A stretch of 64,000 nt of DNA from Flaccisagitta enflata (GCA_965153355.1 OZ231126.1:104656001-104720000); one strand, 5' to 3'; shown: positions 1 through 9,575, counted from the stretch's first letter. Translations and numbers: made by a program. The notes: generated by a model from the sequence alone, not told the origin.

Positions 1-339
1 AAAAATACTGGTCAATGGCATCTGGATGAAGCCAACTGAGTTTCCCGATAGAGGTTCACCAGCGGGGGCGGCAAATGCATCAATGTTATCGCCATTGGCC
101 TTGGTAATCTTGCAGCGAAGCTGAACTACTGATTCAGACAAATCTGTTAGATCTTCACTTCCACTAATGTTCATGGAAATAGAATTTGAAGAATCTGTGA
201 TGGCGTTGTTAGGCTGATGCTCGCTGTAGTAGCAGTTGTCAATGGCCGTTTCCATATATGGCGTTGTGAAAAGGTCTAAGGATCCAGAAATGCACTCGTC
301 GGCCATCACACCGGCCGCGTGCAGTAGACGGTCACTCAT
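1..339 (-). CDS. Double jelly-roll major capsid protein, N-terminal 113 residues (runs off window)
   Basis: The ATG is the complement of 337-339 and the frame stays open for 113 codons to base 1, so the gene continues outside the window. The visible part has the pattern of the Polinton major capsid family related to C. elegans F54H12.2: an SGSLDLFTTP segment near residues 18-27, then an LSESVVQLRCKITKANG segment near residues 67-83, matching the family's first jelly-roll strands. Members form the icosahedral shell. The ATG overlaps the stop of the upstream gene by one base (TAATG). Family assignment is from recognition of these short motifs; the rest of the fold is out of view. Confidence 0.75.
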   Translation of the reverse strand, partial: MSDRLLHAAGVMADECISGSLDLFTTPYMETAIDNCYYSEHQPNNAITDSSNSISMNISGSEDLTDLSESVVQLRCKITKANGDNIDAFAAPAGEPLSGNSVGFIQMPLTSIF

Positions 340-776
340 TATTGAAAAATTCCACGATTTGGTTTGCGCTTAGAAATTGAACGCTTGCGTGCAGATGTTT
401 TTTGTTTGGCTCCACCTGTTTGTCGTCGCCTTTTTATATCTTCTCGAACACCGACAATGGAGGCCGTCGCGGCTCGCTTTGCACCTTTTTTCACCATCTG
501 TTTCACTTTTTGCAAACTAGTCACTGCATTTCTTTTTGCTGCCTGTTTCAAAGGCACTCCTTCCACAACATCGCTAATTGTTGAACTTGCCGCTTGAATG
601 CCTTGCTTGCCTAATTGTTTCAATGTTTGTTTGACAAAAGGTTTTGCTGAGCGAACTGCTGTTTTTAAAATGGGCTTCACTAAGGTGGCCAGTCTTGCAA
701 ATAGACCACCTAATCCATGACCTCTCAAATTTCTCTGCATATGAATGCGACGCATTGGTAAGCGTAGAATCTTCAT
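339..776 (-). CDS. Small basic capsid/core protein (adenovirus pX/pVI-like minor capsid family)
   Basis: 145 residues, strongly basic, rich in Lys, Arg and Ala. After a short Arg-rich start there is a GHGLGGLFARL segment (about residues 20-30), then a helical stretch of repeated Lys/Ala/Val and a very basic tail (KRRRQ, RKRSISKRKP). Capsid-associated or DNA-condensing proteins of this kind sit beside the major capsid gene in Polintons and adintoviruses and are compared with adenovirus core proteins. The start overlaps the preceding gene's stop in an ATGA arrangement and its own stop overlaps the capsid ATG. The precise function is inferred from neighbourhood and composition. Confidence 0.6.
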   Translation of the reverse strand: MKILRLPMRRIHMQRNLRGHGLGGLFARLATLVKPILKTAVRSAKPFVKQTLKQLGKQGIQAASSTISDVVEGVPLKQAAKRNAVTSLQKVKQMVKKGAKRAATASIVGVREDIKRRRQTGGAKQKTSARKRSISKRKPNRGIFQ

Positions 777-1705
777 GTCTGCGTTGTAAAGCGAAGCTTA
801 ATACGAACGTTTCCCATCAAAAACTGAATGTCTCGACCATAGACGTCCTTGATTTGAACCGAAATTGAAGAAATGTATCTCTTATTCACTTTTAAAGCAT
901 AGACCTTGTCAAATTCTGTAATGATTCTCATTCCTGGTTTATCATTGCCTTTTATAGCAACAATTCTCAAAGCGTCAGAGTAACTGTTGCCAACCACTTG
1001 CGATGAGATGCAATCCACGTAAATAACAAAGCTGTTCACAATGGTGAGTTGGGCCACATGCTTGCACCTGATCTTAGTTGGCAAAGAAACAGTCCATGTA
1101 AATGTTGGATTGGTAAAATGCCTCAATTCTTTTGCATTTCCAGGAGCTTCATATTCAAATGTTTCCGCTTCTTTGGATTTTCCAAATAGAATGTATTGCT
1201 TCCATGATGCCTGAGTTGTTTCAACTCCCAAATAATGAAGAATATCGCCTCTTAGCCAAAGAGTTATCCACAAGCCTTCAACATCAATGCTGAATTTCAT
1301 TGAAATGGGATCATATGAAAAGACGTTGTGATTTTCCAACTGTTTCACACCACAACTCTTGAGGGAATCATTCAAGGCTTGGCACAATTTTTCTGCAGTG
1401 TCATAATAACCTTCATTGAGATTAGCCTTCACAAAATCTCCATAAATTGGGTAGTCAAATGGATTCTGCTCTGAACCAACTGGGTGCTCAATGAGTAAAT
1501 CAAATACAGTGACTGAGGCTTTATGTTGAGTTACATTGTAAAAACAATGTGTATATTCGATCTCTTCTAAGCAACAGTAGGCATTTTCTGGTAGGTGTTG
1601 GGGAGCAACGAGTTGATTGGTGAAATTTGCTCCATGGTTCCCCGGATGAAGATCGAGCGAAGATGTAGAAATCAAATCGACATATTCACTCCAGGTACCC
1701 TCCAT
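773..1705 (-). CDS. Putative penton/minor structural protein of the Polinton
   Basis: 310 residues when started at the ATG complementary to 1703-1705; an upstream TTG start is possible but less likely. The N-terminus has the pattern of a widespread Polinton family: a short strand (EYVDLIST), a SSLDLHPGNHGANFTNQL segment at about residues 14-31, then an EIEYTHCFYNV segment at about 50-60. Beta-strand-rich throughout, no transmembrane segment. Proteins of this family are regular neighbours of the major capsid gene and are thought to be penton or minor capsid components; that role is inferred. It overlaps the integrase 3' end by 20 bases. Confidence 0.55.
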   Translation of the reverse strand: MEGTWSEYVDLISTSSLDLHPGNHGANFTNQLVAPQHLPENAYCCLEEIEYTHCFYNVTQHKASVTVFDLLIEHPVGSEQNPFDYPIYGDFVKANLNEGYYDTAEKLCQALNDSLKSCGVKQLENHNVFSYDPISMKFSIDVEGLWITLWLRGDILHYLGVETTQASWKQYILFGKSKEAETFEYEAPGNAKELRHFTNPTFTWTVSLPTKIRCKHVAQLTIVNSFVIYVDCISSQVVGNSYSDALRIVAIKGNDKPGMRIITEFDKVYALKVNKRYISSISVQIKDVYGRDIQFLMGNVRIKLRFTTQT

Positions 1706-2867
1706 CTTTGAGCTTTTCAAATTCAAATTGACTAATCCAGGAAGAAAGATCTGGATCGTTTTTTGCCTTTAGTAGATGCTGCTTTTCTCCACCTGTTGTT
1801 GCACCTGATCTCAGTTTCTTTGCATTCACAATGCGTGTTCTTTCAATAAAATAATTTTTTTCTTGAGGCGTTTCAACTGGTGTGGCCTTGACCATTTCAG
1901 AAGAATAATAAGCTCTTTGCTTCCCTTCTATTTTATAGCTTACAGGATAGGTCAACAATACATCCTTGATAACACTGAATTCTCTCTCATAAGCAGGTTC
2001 ATAGCCGCGGGAGAACAAATTCCTTTTCTTGATTAAACGCACTGTATCGCCGATTGAGAATTTTGGTTTTTGACCGGCAAATTTTTTCTTATGCTTTTCA
2101 TAATCCTTGAGAAATTTTCCTCTCAGGAACTCTTCATTCTCCTTCTGATGGGCTTCATTTGGTGTTAATCCATGCAACACGGTGGAGACACGATTGTTCA
2201 AAGTCTTGACCACATCATCGAGCAAATCAATCCATTTGGCTGTATTCCTCGCCGTCATATTCTTATAAAGTAAGTCCTCGATGGATCGGTTCATTCTCTC
2301 TGCGTAAGCCGATTTGATTGGCGAGCGTGTTGAATATCGCTCAATTTCCATATCCTCATAAAGATTCTTGAGACTCAGAAATTCCTGGCCCTCATCTGTC
2401 CACAACTTGTACGGGCTTCTTCCTCCATTTTCTTCTATGATGGAGCGCATAGCAGCGTCCATTTCTGTAGTGGACTTGTGCTTCAACTTTCGACACCATA
2501 ATTTACGGCTGAACAAATCGACGACGGTGAGAATATACTGATATTGTGAGTTGAAATTGGCTAAAGAGTCTGCCTGAATCAAATCTGCTGCCCAGGTATC
2601 ATCAATCCGCAGGGATAAAACTTTTCGTCTAGGAAAGGTAAGTTTTGGCTTCTTGTGGCGAGTGTAAGCAACTTGCTTAGATAGCCATTCCTTTACACTT
2701 TTGAAAGAGAGGTCAGGTATCTCTTTCTTGGCAGCTTCAAAAAGACGATTTGCACTGGAAAAACTGGAAGCCTCATCAGGGCCATAATACAATCTTTTTA
2801 AAACTTCTTCACCATGCAACCCAATAATGCTTGCCTTTTTCTTTGGCATCTTGAGGTGGTAGATCAT
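1686..2867 (-). CDS. Retroviral-type (rve, DDE) integrase
   Basis: 393 residues. The rve core carries the catalytic triad: D95 in WAADLIQ, D158 in LWTDEGQEF and E190 in SAYAERMNRS, a D-D(31)E arrangement. Residues about 110-125 (YILTVVDLFSRKLW) are the usual core strand. A C-terminal SH3/chromo-like module lies near 268-330 (FSIGDTVRL ... VSYKIEG ... SSEMVKATP). This matches Polinton integrases such as the C. elegans F54H12.3 group, which insert the linear DNA copy into host chromosomes. ATGs at 2867 and 2849 are both possible starts. The gene overlaps the upstream ORF by 59 bases. All catalytic residues are present. Confidence 0.9.
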   Translation of the reverse strand: MIYHLKMPKKKASIIGLHGEEVLKRLYYGPDEASSFSSANRLFEAAKKEIPDLSFKSVKEWLSKQVAYTRHKKPKLTFPRRKVLSLRIDDTWAADLIQADSLANFNSQYQYILTVVDLFSRKLWCRKLKHKSTTEMDAAMRSIIEENGGRSPYKLWTDEGQEFLSLKNLYEDMEIERYSTRSPIKSAYAERMNRSIEDLLYKNMTARNTAKWIDLLDDVVKTLNNRVSTVLHGLTPNEAHQKENEEFLRGKFLKDYEKHKKKFAGQKPKFSIGDTVRLIKKRNLFSRGYEPAYEREFSVIKDVLLTYPVSYKIEGKQRAYYSSEMVKATPVETPQEKNYFIERTRIVNAKKLRSGATTGGEKQHLLKAKNDPDLSSWISQFEFEKLKDGGYLE

Positions 2868-3570
2868 TTAGAACTTGCAAAACAACTGGAGACCGCTTGG
2901 GGCTCCGAGGAGAACGTTGAACCTTGCCTAGAGGCGTTCGTTGAACTTTGGCTGAAGCGGATTTTGAAGTTTCTGCTCTACCTGACGTTTTTATAGGTGA
3001 GTCTCTTGCTTTGGGACTGGACTTATTTTTTGGTGATTGAAACAACTGTTTTCTTTCTTGTAAAGGTTCTCCTGTCAAAGTGTTTGACAAAGAATGAAAG
3101 TTTGATGCCATAGATTGGAAAGGAATCATCAATGAGACATCATTTTCCACTCCTCTTCTCAGGAATTGAATCAAAGACTCAACTCCCTTTATATCATTCC
3201 TCATAATGTCCATCACAATCTCAACAAGAGAATCTTTTGTAGCTTGCCCATCAATCATCAAATGATTTGATGATAACGTTACTTTGGGCAATCGGGACAA
3301 AAAGCTCAAAACAAACTGAGCCTGATCTTGATGAGTACTAGGAAACTGCTTTAACATTTCCTGAAGATCTGCTTGATGGCTTGATAGAATAGGTTTGAGA
3401 CGTGATGAAAGTTGCTCCCAATTTCTGCTCTCTCTGATATCTTTTCCATCTCTATTTCTTATGTAGGCATCCTGGAATTTGGCCAACTTGACATCATTTG
3501 GTTCATCCAATCCTTTGCCATCCTTCAAAGAATGATACTCCTCATGTGGAATCAAGTACATCTTTTCCAT
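2809..3570 (-). CDS. Uncharacterised Polinton protein, helical with basic Ser/Pro-rich tail
   Basis: 253 residues. The first 160 or so are hydrophilic and predicted helical. The C-terminal third is low-complexity and basic, rich in Ser, Pro, Lys and Arg (SPKNKSSPKARDSP, SPRSPKRSP), resembling a nucleic-acid-binding tail. I recognise no catalytic motif. It sits between the 121-residue protein (2-base gap) and the integrase (59-base overlap), so it is probably a structural or DNA-packaging component. That role is inferred only from position and charge. Confidence 0.55.
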   Translation of the reverse strand: MEKMYLIPHEEYHSLKDGKGLDEPNDVKLAKFQDAYIRNRDGKDIRESRNWEQLSSRLKPILSSHQADLQEMLKQFPSTHQDQAQFVLSFLSRLPKVTLSSNHLMIDGQATKDSLVEIVMDIMRNDIKGVESLIQFLRRGVENDVSLMIPFQSMASNFHSLSNTLTGEPLQERKQLFQSPKNKSSPKARDSPIKTSGRAETSKSASAKVQRTPLGKVQRSPRSPKRSPVVLQVLNDLPPQDAKEKGKHYWVAW

Positions 3571-3572
3571 TA

Positions 3573-3938
3573 TTATTTGCTGGTAGCGGCAACCACTGAA
3601 GAAATCAATGCAGGTAACACAGCGCTGAGTAGGGCGGACAATAAACCCCCACTTTGAATGAGCTTCTTACGTTTTTCCACTCCGTGTTTTCTCAGAGAGA
3701 GTTGATAAATTTCCTCCTCATACGGTCTTAGTTTGTCAATTTGTTGCGCAGAGAGTTTGATGTTCTTTTTAATCAAATTCAAACAGAGTTCACTGAATGC
3801 CTCAAGAATTGGTCGGTCCGCACCTTTTATAAGCAACTTCTGACGACGTGGTGGTACTGACTGCAGAAAAGAGAGAAATGTGAAGGAGTCACGAACTTTG
3901 CTTTTTTGCTTATGGGGCGAAGCTTTATTTTTTGCCAT
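3573..3938 (-). CDS. Small conserved Polinton protein with hydrophobic C-terminal segment
   Basis: 121 residues. A basic N-terminus is followed by LLIKGADRPILEAFSELCLNL (about 35-55), a charged turn (KLRPYEEEIYQLSLRKHGVEKRKKLI), then a glycine-marked hydrophobic tail GGLLSALLSAVLPALISSVV at about 97-116. This layout, an 'RRQKLLIKGAD' helix followed by a basic patch and a GG-L hydrophobic end, recurs in small proteins of metazoan Polintons. The tail could insert in a membrane or in the virion. Start is ATG at 3938. It overlaps the ATPase stop by 14 bases. Function unknown. Confidence 0.6.
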   Translation of the reverse strand: MAKNKASPHKQKSKVRDSFTFLSFLQSVPPRRQKLLIKGADRPILEAFSELCLNLIKKNIKLSAQQIDKLRPYEEEIYQLSLRKHGVEKRKKLIQSGGLLSALLSAVLPALISSVVAATSK

Positions 3939-4575
3939 TTTTTTGAACGTAGCAAATAGTTCTTTCTCCAGGAAATATTTTTGTTCGAAAACGGATAGCG
4001 TCAGGAGTGCTAGCTTTGGAATCCACTAAGAGGTAGCCAAATTTTTCAGATGTTGCATCTCGGTAAGCGTCGAGCATCAATTTATAGTCTTGGCCGAGAA
4101 GTTGACGGGCAATTGTCGCAATGCTGCTTTGATCACGAGGAGATTTGAAAATTAAAAGGTAATGTGTATTAAGGGAGATATCGCGCATGTTCTTCAGTCC
4201 TCGGTAGTACAAATTATTTAGTAAGAAAATTACCGACACATTCCGATGATGCGAAATTTTTGTGAAAAGGGCTCCAATCAACTTTTCATCCACTTCATCA
4301 CTCAGGTCATCTATCACGAGACACGTATGTCCTTTCAAATTTTCCCGCTTCACCAATTCCTCCGTTAAGCCGCGAACAAACTCCACTCCTTTCATTTCTT
4401 GAAACATTGGCTGCCACTCGCCGTAGCAGTACAGCAGACGATCCGGAGGAGGATGAATCATAACGTTTGCATTCTCCAAAAGCCGTCTTGTAAAGAAACT
4501 TTTCCCACTGGATGTTCCTCCAACAATTTGCATCGTAAACGGCCCGAGAAAACGTGTGTCATAGCTGACAGACAT
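3925..4575 (-). CDS. Packaging ATPase, FtsK/HerA superfamily
   Basis: 216 residues from the ATG complementary to 4573-4575; the frame extends 11 codons upstream only through a TTG. The Walker A loop is GGTSSGKS at residues 19-26 and Walker B is LVIDD at 86-90 after a short strand. Downstream a sensor-like segment (SVIFLLNNLY) and an arginine-containing stretch (FKSPRDQSSIATIARQLL) follow, as in A32-like packaging ATPases of Polintons. The enzyme is thought to pump the genome into the capsid. It overlaps the membrane-protein gene by 17 bases upstream and the 121-residue gene by 14 bases downstream. All motifs look functional. Confidence 0.85.
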   Translation of the reverse strand: MSVSYDTRFLGPFTMQIVGGTSSGKSFFTRRLLENANVMIHPPPDRLLYCYGEWQPMFQEMKGVEFVRGLTEELVKRENLKGHTCLVIDDLSDEVDEKLIGALFTKISHHRNVSVIFLLNNLYYRGLKNMRDISLNTHYLLIFKSPRDQSSIATIARQLLGQDYKLMLDAYRDATSEKFGYLLVDSKASTPDAIRFRTKIFPGERTICYVQKNGKK

Positions 4576-4786
4576 TTCCCTTGATGTAAAGACCAAATGC
4601 GAAACCAAGAGTGCTTGCCAATCCTATGTACAAAACTTGTCGTTTTTCAATACGCTTCCAATGTGCCTCGATGATGTCAAATTTCTGAACAATAGTCTCT
4701 GCATACTGGTAAAGTTCATCTGCATCAGTTTGAGTGCTTCTATGACGAATGCCATTTAAATACTTTTGATCTGGTCCTTCATCCAT
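4559..4786 (-). CDS. 75-residue single-pass membrane protein
   Basis: A hydrophilic N-terminus of about 45 residues leads to one hydrophobic segment, VLYIGLASTLGFAFGLYI, at roughly 52-69, followed by a short tail. A single C-terminal anchor suggests a membrane or virion-membrane protein. No family recognised. Start is the ATG at 4786, which lies 31 bases inside the upstream gene; its 3' end overlaps the ATPase start by 17 bases. Intact frame and position make it likely real, but the role is unknown. Confidence 0.5.
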   Translation of the reverse strand: MDEGPDQKYLNGIRHRSTQTDADELYQYAETIVQKFDIIEAHWKRIEKRQVLYIGLASTLGFAFGLYIKGNVCQL

Positions 4787-5472
4787 TTTTCCTCAGGGCT
4801 TTTGATTAACAAAAAGGTAGTGGATGAAAATGTCCAAAAACGTCGCTTTCTTTCTTGCTTTCTAATGTCTTCTCTTTCTTTCTCTTGGATTAACAGAGAA
4901 ATCATGGAAGCAACCTTATCCTCAAACTTTTTCAAAAGCTGTAGTTCTTCAATAGACAAATTGATGCCTCCATATATGCTTGGAATAATCTGCTTGCTTT
5001 CTTTCAAAGAACGGAGCGCTAAGCGAACATGTGTAGCATTGGAAGATTTGAATAGAATTGGTTTCAAAGCAGAGCGTCTCATGGAAGAATGCTGAAAAGT
5101 TAGAAGCACTTCTTTCCATTTCTCAGCTGTAGTATCAAACACATTTTCCATGTCCATTTCAGGATCATCTTCTGTCCAAAAATCCACATCTCCTTCATCT
5201 TTATACTTTTGAGTAGCCTCCAATAACTCTGACATCTGTTGCATCACTTTGTACCAATCCTCCAAAGCAAACACTCCAATATTAACATTCCCATCTAAGG
5301 TTTTCTTCACCAAATGAATGCTTTCAACTGCTTTTTCAGGAGATGGCTTCAACTCTAATTTTAATTCATCTGATAACAATAACTTGTTATTACCCATCTT
5401 GTTGATGAATAAACTTTCACAACATGAACTATCTTCTTTATAGCTCTCAAAAATTTGCTCTTCATCTGCCAT
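4756..5472 (-). CDS. Uncharacterised Polinton protein, helical with C-terminal basic/hydrophobic region
   Basis: 238 residues from the ATG complementary to 5470-5472; a longer frame starts at 5508 but its first codons read through the C/T-rich leader. Mostly charged and helical, with an acidic middle (KDEGDVDFWTEDDPEMDMEN), a coiled-coil-like segment near IEELQLLKKFEDKVASMISLLIQEKEREDIRKQE, and a short aromatic/hydrophobic patch near the end. First gene of the block, so its upstream region may hold the promoter. No family recognised. Confidence 0.5.
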   Translation of the reverse strand: MADEEQIFESYKEDSSCCESLFINKMGNNKLLLSDELKLELKPSPEKAVESIHLVKKTLDGNVNIGVFALEDWYKVMQQMSELLEATQKYKDEGDVDFWTEDDPEMDMENVFDTTAEKWKEVLLTFQHSSMRRSALKPILFKSSNATHVRLALRSLKESKQIIPSIYGGINLSIEELQLLKKFEDKVASMISLLIQEKEREDIRKQERKRRFWTFSSTTFLLIKSPEEKWMKDQIKSI

Positions 5473-5573
5473 TCTCACCCTCCTCCATCCCACCCTCACC
5501 ATCAACATTCGCCTCCTCTTCCTCTCCTCTCCTTCTCATCTGTATACTCTTCCTCTTCCCCTCTATCAAAACG

Positions 5574-5632
5574 CAGTGGGAATACCCAGGCAATGGAATG
5601 TACCATTGCATTGCCTGGGCATTCCTCCACTG
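5574..5632. repeat. 59-bp imperfect hairpin beginning CAGTGG and ending CCACTG
   Basis: The two halves share CCCAGGCAATG and CAGTGG in inverted orientation around a TAC centre, with a 2-base bulge. CAGTGG ends resemble hAT termini, so it may be a tiny deletion derivative, or it may belong to the Polinton terminus just to the left. Confidence 0.6.
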
Positions 5633-5640
5633 CTAACAAT

Positions 5641-5870
5641 TAAGCAACAATTAGCCAACCATTAGCCAACATTACACAATTAGGTCAAACAGGTCACAGG
5701 AATAAGGTCACATTAAGTAGGTCAAGGACAATTAGGGGGTCATTAAGGGCAATTAGTGGGGTCAGTAAGGGCAATTAGCAGAGTCATTAGGACAATTAAC
5801 GAGGTCATTAACTAGGTCATTAATCAATTAGTTAATGACCTAATTAGGTCACGGGGTCAACTGTTTTCAT
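5641..5870. repeat. Degenerate GGTCATTA/CAATTA repeats with a 13-bp-arm palindrome
   Basis: No gene. Short units of the form GGTCATTAA and GGCAATTAG recur irregularly. A hairpin with arms AGGTCATTAACTA (5802-5814) and its exact complement (5829-5841) lies near the right end. The same GGTCATTA/GGTAATTA vocabulary fills much of 8540-9235 and 11945-12360. Confidence 0.6.
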
Positions 5871-6198
5871 TCAGACCTTTTCCCATCTCTGTTTTGCTCA
5901 TTCTTTGGCTACTACATCCCCTCGCCTTCACCAACGCGGCAAAACATCTCCAGCCTAACATGACACCACGCCACCAACAATACTTACTTAGTCTGGAAAT
6001 CTTCCCAATCACGGCCAAACATCTTCAGAAAAGAAAAAAACCCGTCTACGCCACCTCTGGAGACCTGCAAGAATATTCGCATCCCACCTTCACCCGGTAA
6101 TGTTAAACAAGGCGCCTGTTTTGTCAAAGCTCCTCTTTCCCAGCTTGGTAGTACTCTTTCTCTTTGACCAGCCTAGCTTCCCCTAGCGTAACCCTTAG

Positions 6199-7165
6199 AT
6201 GACAGAAAATGAGCTAGCTATCTCAGATGTCATTGCTGATGACTTGAAAAATTTTTGCAACATTTACACAGATACTACTGATGAAGATGAGGGACATGAT
6301 TTTACACTCAGTGATAGTCTCTATTACACAGGGACTGAATTTATAGATTTAATCAATAGTAGGAACTTTAGTAATAGGCAAAACCTGACCATTGTAACAT
6401 TAAATATTGCTAACCTCCTGACTAAATTACCCTCATTAAAATTATTCTTACACAACATTACAACTCCTGAAAATACACCTGACATTATAGTAGTAGTTGA
6501 AACTCACCTGACAACTCTAACAAAAGCTGGCTATACTGAACAAGAACTAAGATCTATAATTCCTGGATATGAATTTTTTCACAAAGAACGAAAAAATAAA
6601 AAAGGAGGGGGAGTTGGGATATTTGTAACAGAACGTTTTAGCAATAAGGTTAAAATTCTTGATCAAATTGGAATTACTGAAGAGCACTTTGAGAATCTGA
6701 TCCTGCAAATTCCTAACTGTATCTCAACCGGCAATAACATATATAAAAAAGATCTAACATTAGCTGCTGTTTATAGACCACCAAATGGATGCAACTATGA
6801 CGCAATTAACTTGGATTTAGAAAAGCTTTTACAAGTATTTGACAGAAACAAAGATGAAGTAGTGCTGACCGGTGATTTCAACTTAGATCTGTTAAAATAT
6901 GAAAACCACTTACCAACCGCAAACTATATTGACCTTGTTATCAATCACAAATTATTGCCCCGTATTGTTTGACCAACTAGAATAAAAAACAAAGTGCTAC
7001 TTTGATTGATCATATCTTCACAAAAGATGAAAGTAACCACCTAGTTAGTGGCATAATTGATGTAGAAATTGCAGGTAACTCCGGCTACACAGATCATCTA
7101 CCAGTATTTACTATTTTACGGACTCAAGCAGACAGAAATAGGAAAAAAAAAACAGTCTTTAAGTC
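6199..7165 (+). pseudogene. LINE endonuclease domain (EEP/APE type), frameshifted and interrupted
   Basis: The open frame 6199-6972 encodes an endonuclease of LINE type: TLNIANLLTKLP (Asn of the first motif), VVVETHL (Glu motif), GGGVGIFV, LAAVYRPPN and VLTGDFNLDLL (Asp/Asn motif). After the stop at 6972 a second frame continues with KNKSATLIDHIFT and SGYTDHLPV, the final Asp-His motif, to about 7165, so one frameshift separates them. The reading is then cut by the insertion beginning at 7171. The domain nicks target DNA to prime reverse transcription. ORF1 was not recognised upstream. Confidence 0.85.
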
Positions 7166-7257
7166 TTTTTAGTCGCGTGCACGCGACTCTACAACCCGCT
7201 TTGTCCGTCGGTCGGTTGGTCGGTCGGTCGGTTGGTTGGTCACACTTTACTTTTTTT

Positions 7258-7840
7258 ATTAATTTTATTTCTTTAAGTCATTTTTAGTCATTTTTAGTCA
7301 TTCTAAGTCATTCTAAGTCATTTTAAGTCATTCTAAGTCATTCTAAGTCATTCTAAGTCATTTTAGGTCATTATTGTCATTTTAGTCAATATAGTCCTTT
7401 TCATCATTTTAAGTCATTCTATGTCATTTAAAGTTATTTTAAGTCATTTAAAGTGATTTTAAGTCATTTCAAGTGATTTTAAGGCATTTTAAGTCATTCC
7501 AAGTCATTTTAAGTCATTATTGTCATTTTAGTCAATATAGTCCTTTTCATCAATTTAAGTCATTCTATGTCATTTAAAGTTATTTTAAGTCATTTCAAGT
7601 GATTTTAAGTCATTTCAAGTGATTTTAAGGCATTTTAAGTCATTCCAAGTCATTTCAAGTCATTATTGTCATTTTAGTCAATAAAATCCTTTTCATCATT
7701 TTAAGTCATTTTAAGTCATTCGAAGTCATTTTATGTCATTATAAGTCATTATACATCATTTTAAGTCATTTTTAGTCATTCTAACTCATTCTCAGTCATT
7801 TTAGTCATTTTAGTCAATTTTGTCATTTCACTTTTTATTT
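7258..7840. repeat. AAGTCATTTT-type degenerate tandem repeat
   Basis: About fifty loosely conserved 10-11 base units (AAGTCATTTT, AAGTCATTCT) with a higher-order block of roughly 170 bases that repeats (the TTATTGTCATTTTAGTCAAT segment recurs near 7370, 7518 and 7665). No coding potential. Confidence 0.8.
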
Positions 7841-7918
7841 ACATAATTATAGGTAATTATAGGTCATTATGCAATTTTGGGAAATCATAGGTAATTATAG
7901 GTCATTAAAGGTCACTAT

Positions 7919-8529
7919 GACAGCGAGCCCACGAAGCCAACATTTAGGGTATCAAAATGGGTCAAAATAGAACATATAAATGAGTGAAAATAGAAAAACA
8001 AGTGGATAATAGTGATTAAGATAAGACTTGCATGATATTTGAAAGCAAGATTTGCATCCATTTAGCAAGAGACTCAGATTTAGCTTAAATTACTGAAGAA
8101 GATTTACTGAAAATTTCTACAAATTTCTTTTTTGTCACTGACAAGGGGTTGGTCGAAATTATAAGTTTGCATAGAAAATGAAAAAATGAAAAAACGAAGA
8201 ACATAGTTCTCTTCCCAAATCGTTTTTAGAGAGAACTATGTTTTTGAAAATGCAAAATTCTTCTGGGTGTGGCTTTCTTATAATTTCGACCTGAGAAAAT
8301 AGAAATAAATGTCAACAGAATTTCACTAAAAATCTTTATTTTCTTGCCATTTTCCGTGAGATTTGTTTATCAAAAGGCGATTTAAAGCATAAAATATGGA
8401 ACAGACGAACATATCAAGTGTATTCAGCGACAACTTGAGCAATGATAACATTTGTGGATGGATAATTAGTCCATTACTGATGCAAAAGTGGGGTGAAGCG
8501 CTTCATTTTTTCCTGGCAGATTTCACGTC
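7919..8529 (+). mobile_element. 611-bp MITE with CTAT target duplication (copy A)
   Basis: Begins GACAGCG and ends CACGTC, flanked by CTAT at 7915-7918 and 8530-8533. An inverted copy of the same length is at 32678-33288 with GTAC duplications, which fixes the ends as GAC...GTC with 4-bp target duplications. The centre (about 8140-8300) folds into a strong hairpin with arms TCGAAATTATAAG, TTTGCAT and ACATAGTTCTCT. No coding capacity. Confidence 0.85.
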
Positions 8530-8539
8530 CTATGCAATT

Positions 8540-9235
8540 ACAGGTAATATAGGTCATTATAGGTAATCATAGGTCATGGTAGGTAATCATAGGTAATTTT
8601 AGGTCATTATGTAATTATAGGTAATTATAGGTAATTATAGGTCATTATAGGTAATTATAGGTTATTATGCAATTATAGGTCATTATTGGTAATCATAGGT
8701 CAGTATGTAATCATAGGTAATTATAGGTAATTATAGGTGATTATAGGTAATTATAGGTAATTACAGGTAATTATAGGTCATTATAAGGTCATTATAGGTC
8801 ATTATAGGTCATTAAAGGTCATTATTGGTAATTATAGGTCATTATGTAATAATAGATAATCATAGGTAATTAAAGGTAATTATAGATCATTATAGGTAAT
8901 TATAGGTCATTATGTAATAATAGGTCATTTTAGATAATTATAGGTAATCATAGGTCATTATGAAATTATGGGTAATCATAGGTAATCGAAGGTCATTAAA
9001 GGTAATTATAGGTCATTATGTAATAATAGGTAGTTATAGGTAATCATAGGTCATTATAGGTAATTATATGTAAATAGACAATTACAGGTAATTATAGGTC
9101 AATATTCAATTTTAGGTAATTATAGCTAATCATAGGTAATTTTAGGTAATTATAGGTCATTATGCAATTACAGTTAATTATAGGTAATCATAGGTCATTA
9201 AAGGTCATTATGTTCTTAAAGGTAGTTATGGGTAA
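8540..9235. repeat. ATAGGTAATT/ATAGGTCATT degenerate tandem repeat
   Basis: About sixty 10-base units alternating AGGTAATTAT and AGGTCATTAT. The same array resumes at 11945-12360, so the intervening 9.2-11.9 kb appears to be later insertions into one minisatellite block. Confidence 0.85.
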
Positions 9236-9446
9236 GACATGATCTAAGCTGGTGAAACGTATGCCATTCATGAGGGGTCAAAATTGAACATTTTCATAAC
9301 TCAAATTTGACTTTTTCTAGTCATTATATATGTTATTACGAGTAATTCAGCGAAAAAATTGATGCGAATTTGTATCTCTAAAAAAAGTTATAGATGATTT
9401 TCAAAAAAAAGCATTTTTTACCACAATCACGTCAATTCATTTCACT

Positions 9447-9490
9447 TCTCAGTCGCGAACCCGCGGTAAAGTAAGAGGCTCTGTCTGCCG

Positions 9491-9575
<85 letters not shown>

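Larger units (their letters stand above)
1..5508 (-). mobile_element. Maverick/Polinton-type element, one end (partial)
   Basis: Nine minus-strand ORFs fill this stretch: a major capsid protein start, a small basic capsid-associated protein, a penton-like protein, a retroviral-type integrase, an FtsK/HerA-type packaging ATPase and four small proteins of unknown role. Integrase plus capsid plus packaging ATPase is the hallmark of Maverick/Polinton elements (adintovirus-like). The protein-primed DNA polymerase and the cysteine protease of such elements are not seen and would have to lie left of the window. Every visible frame is intact. I could not fix the terminal inverted repeat. The gene block stops near 5508, just before a C/T-rich run and a hairpin at 5574-5632. 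Confidence 0.85.

Noticed and set aside
1-5508. Bacterial or phage operon
   Set aside because: The close packing is operon-like, but the proteins are Polinton type, no Shine-Dalgarno pattern is seen, and the flanks are metazoan retrotransposons.
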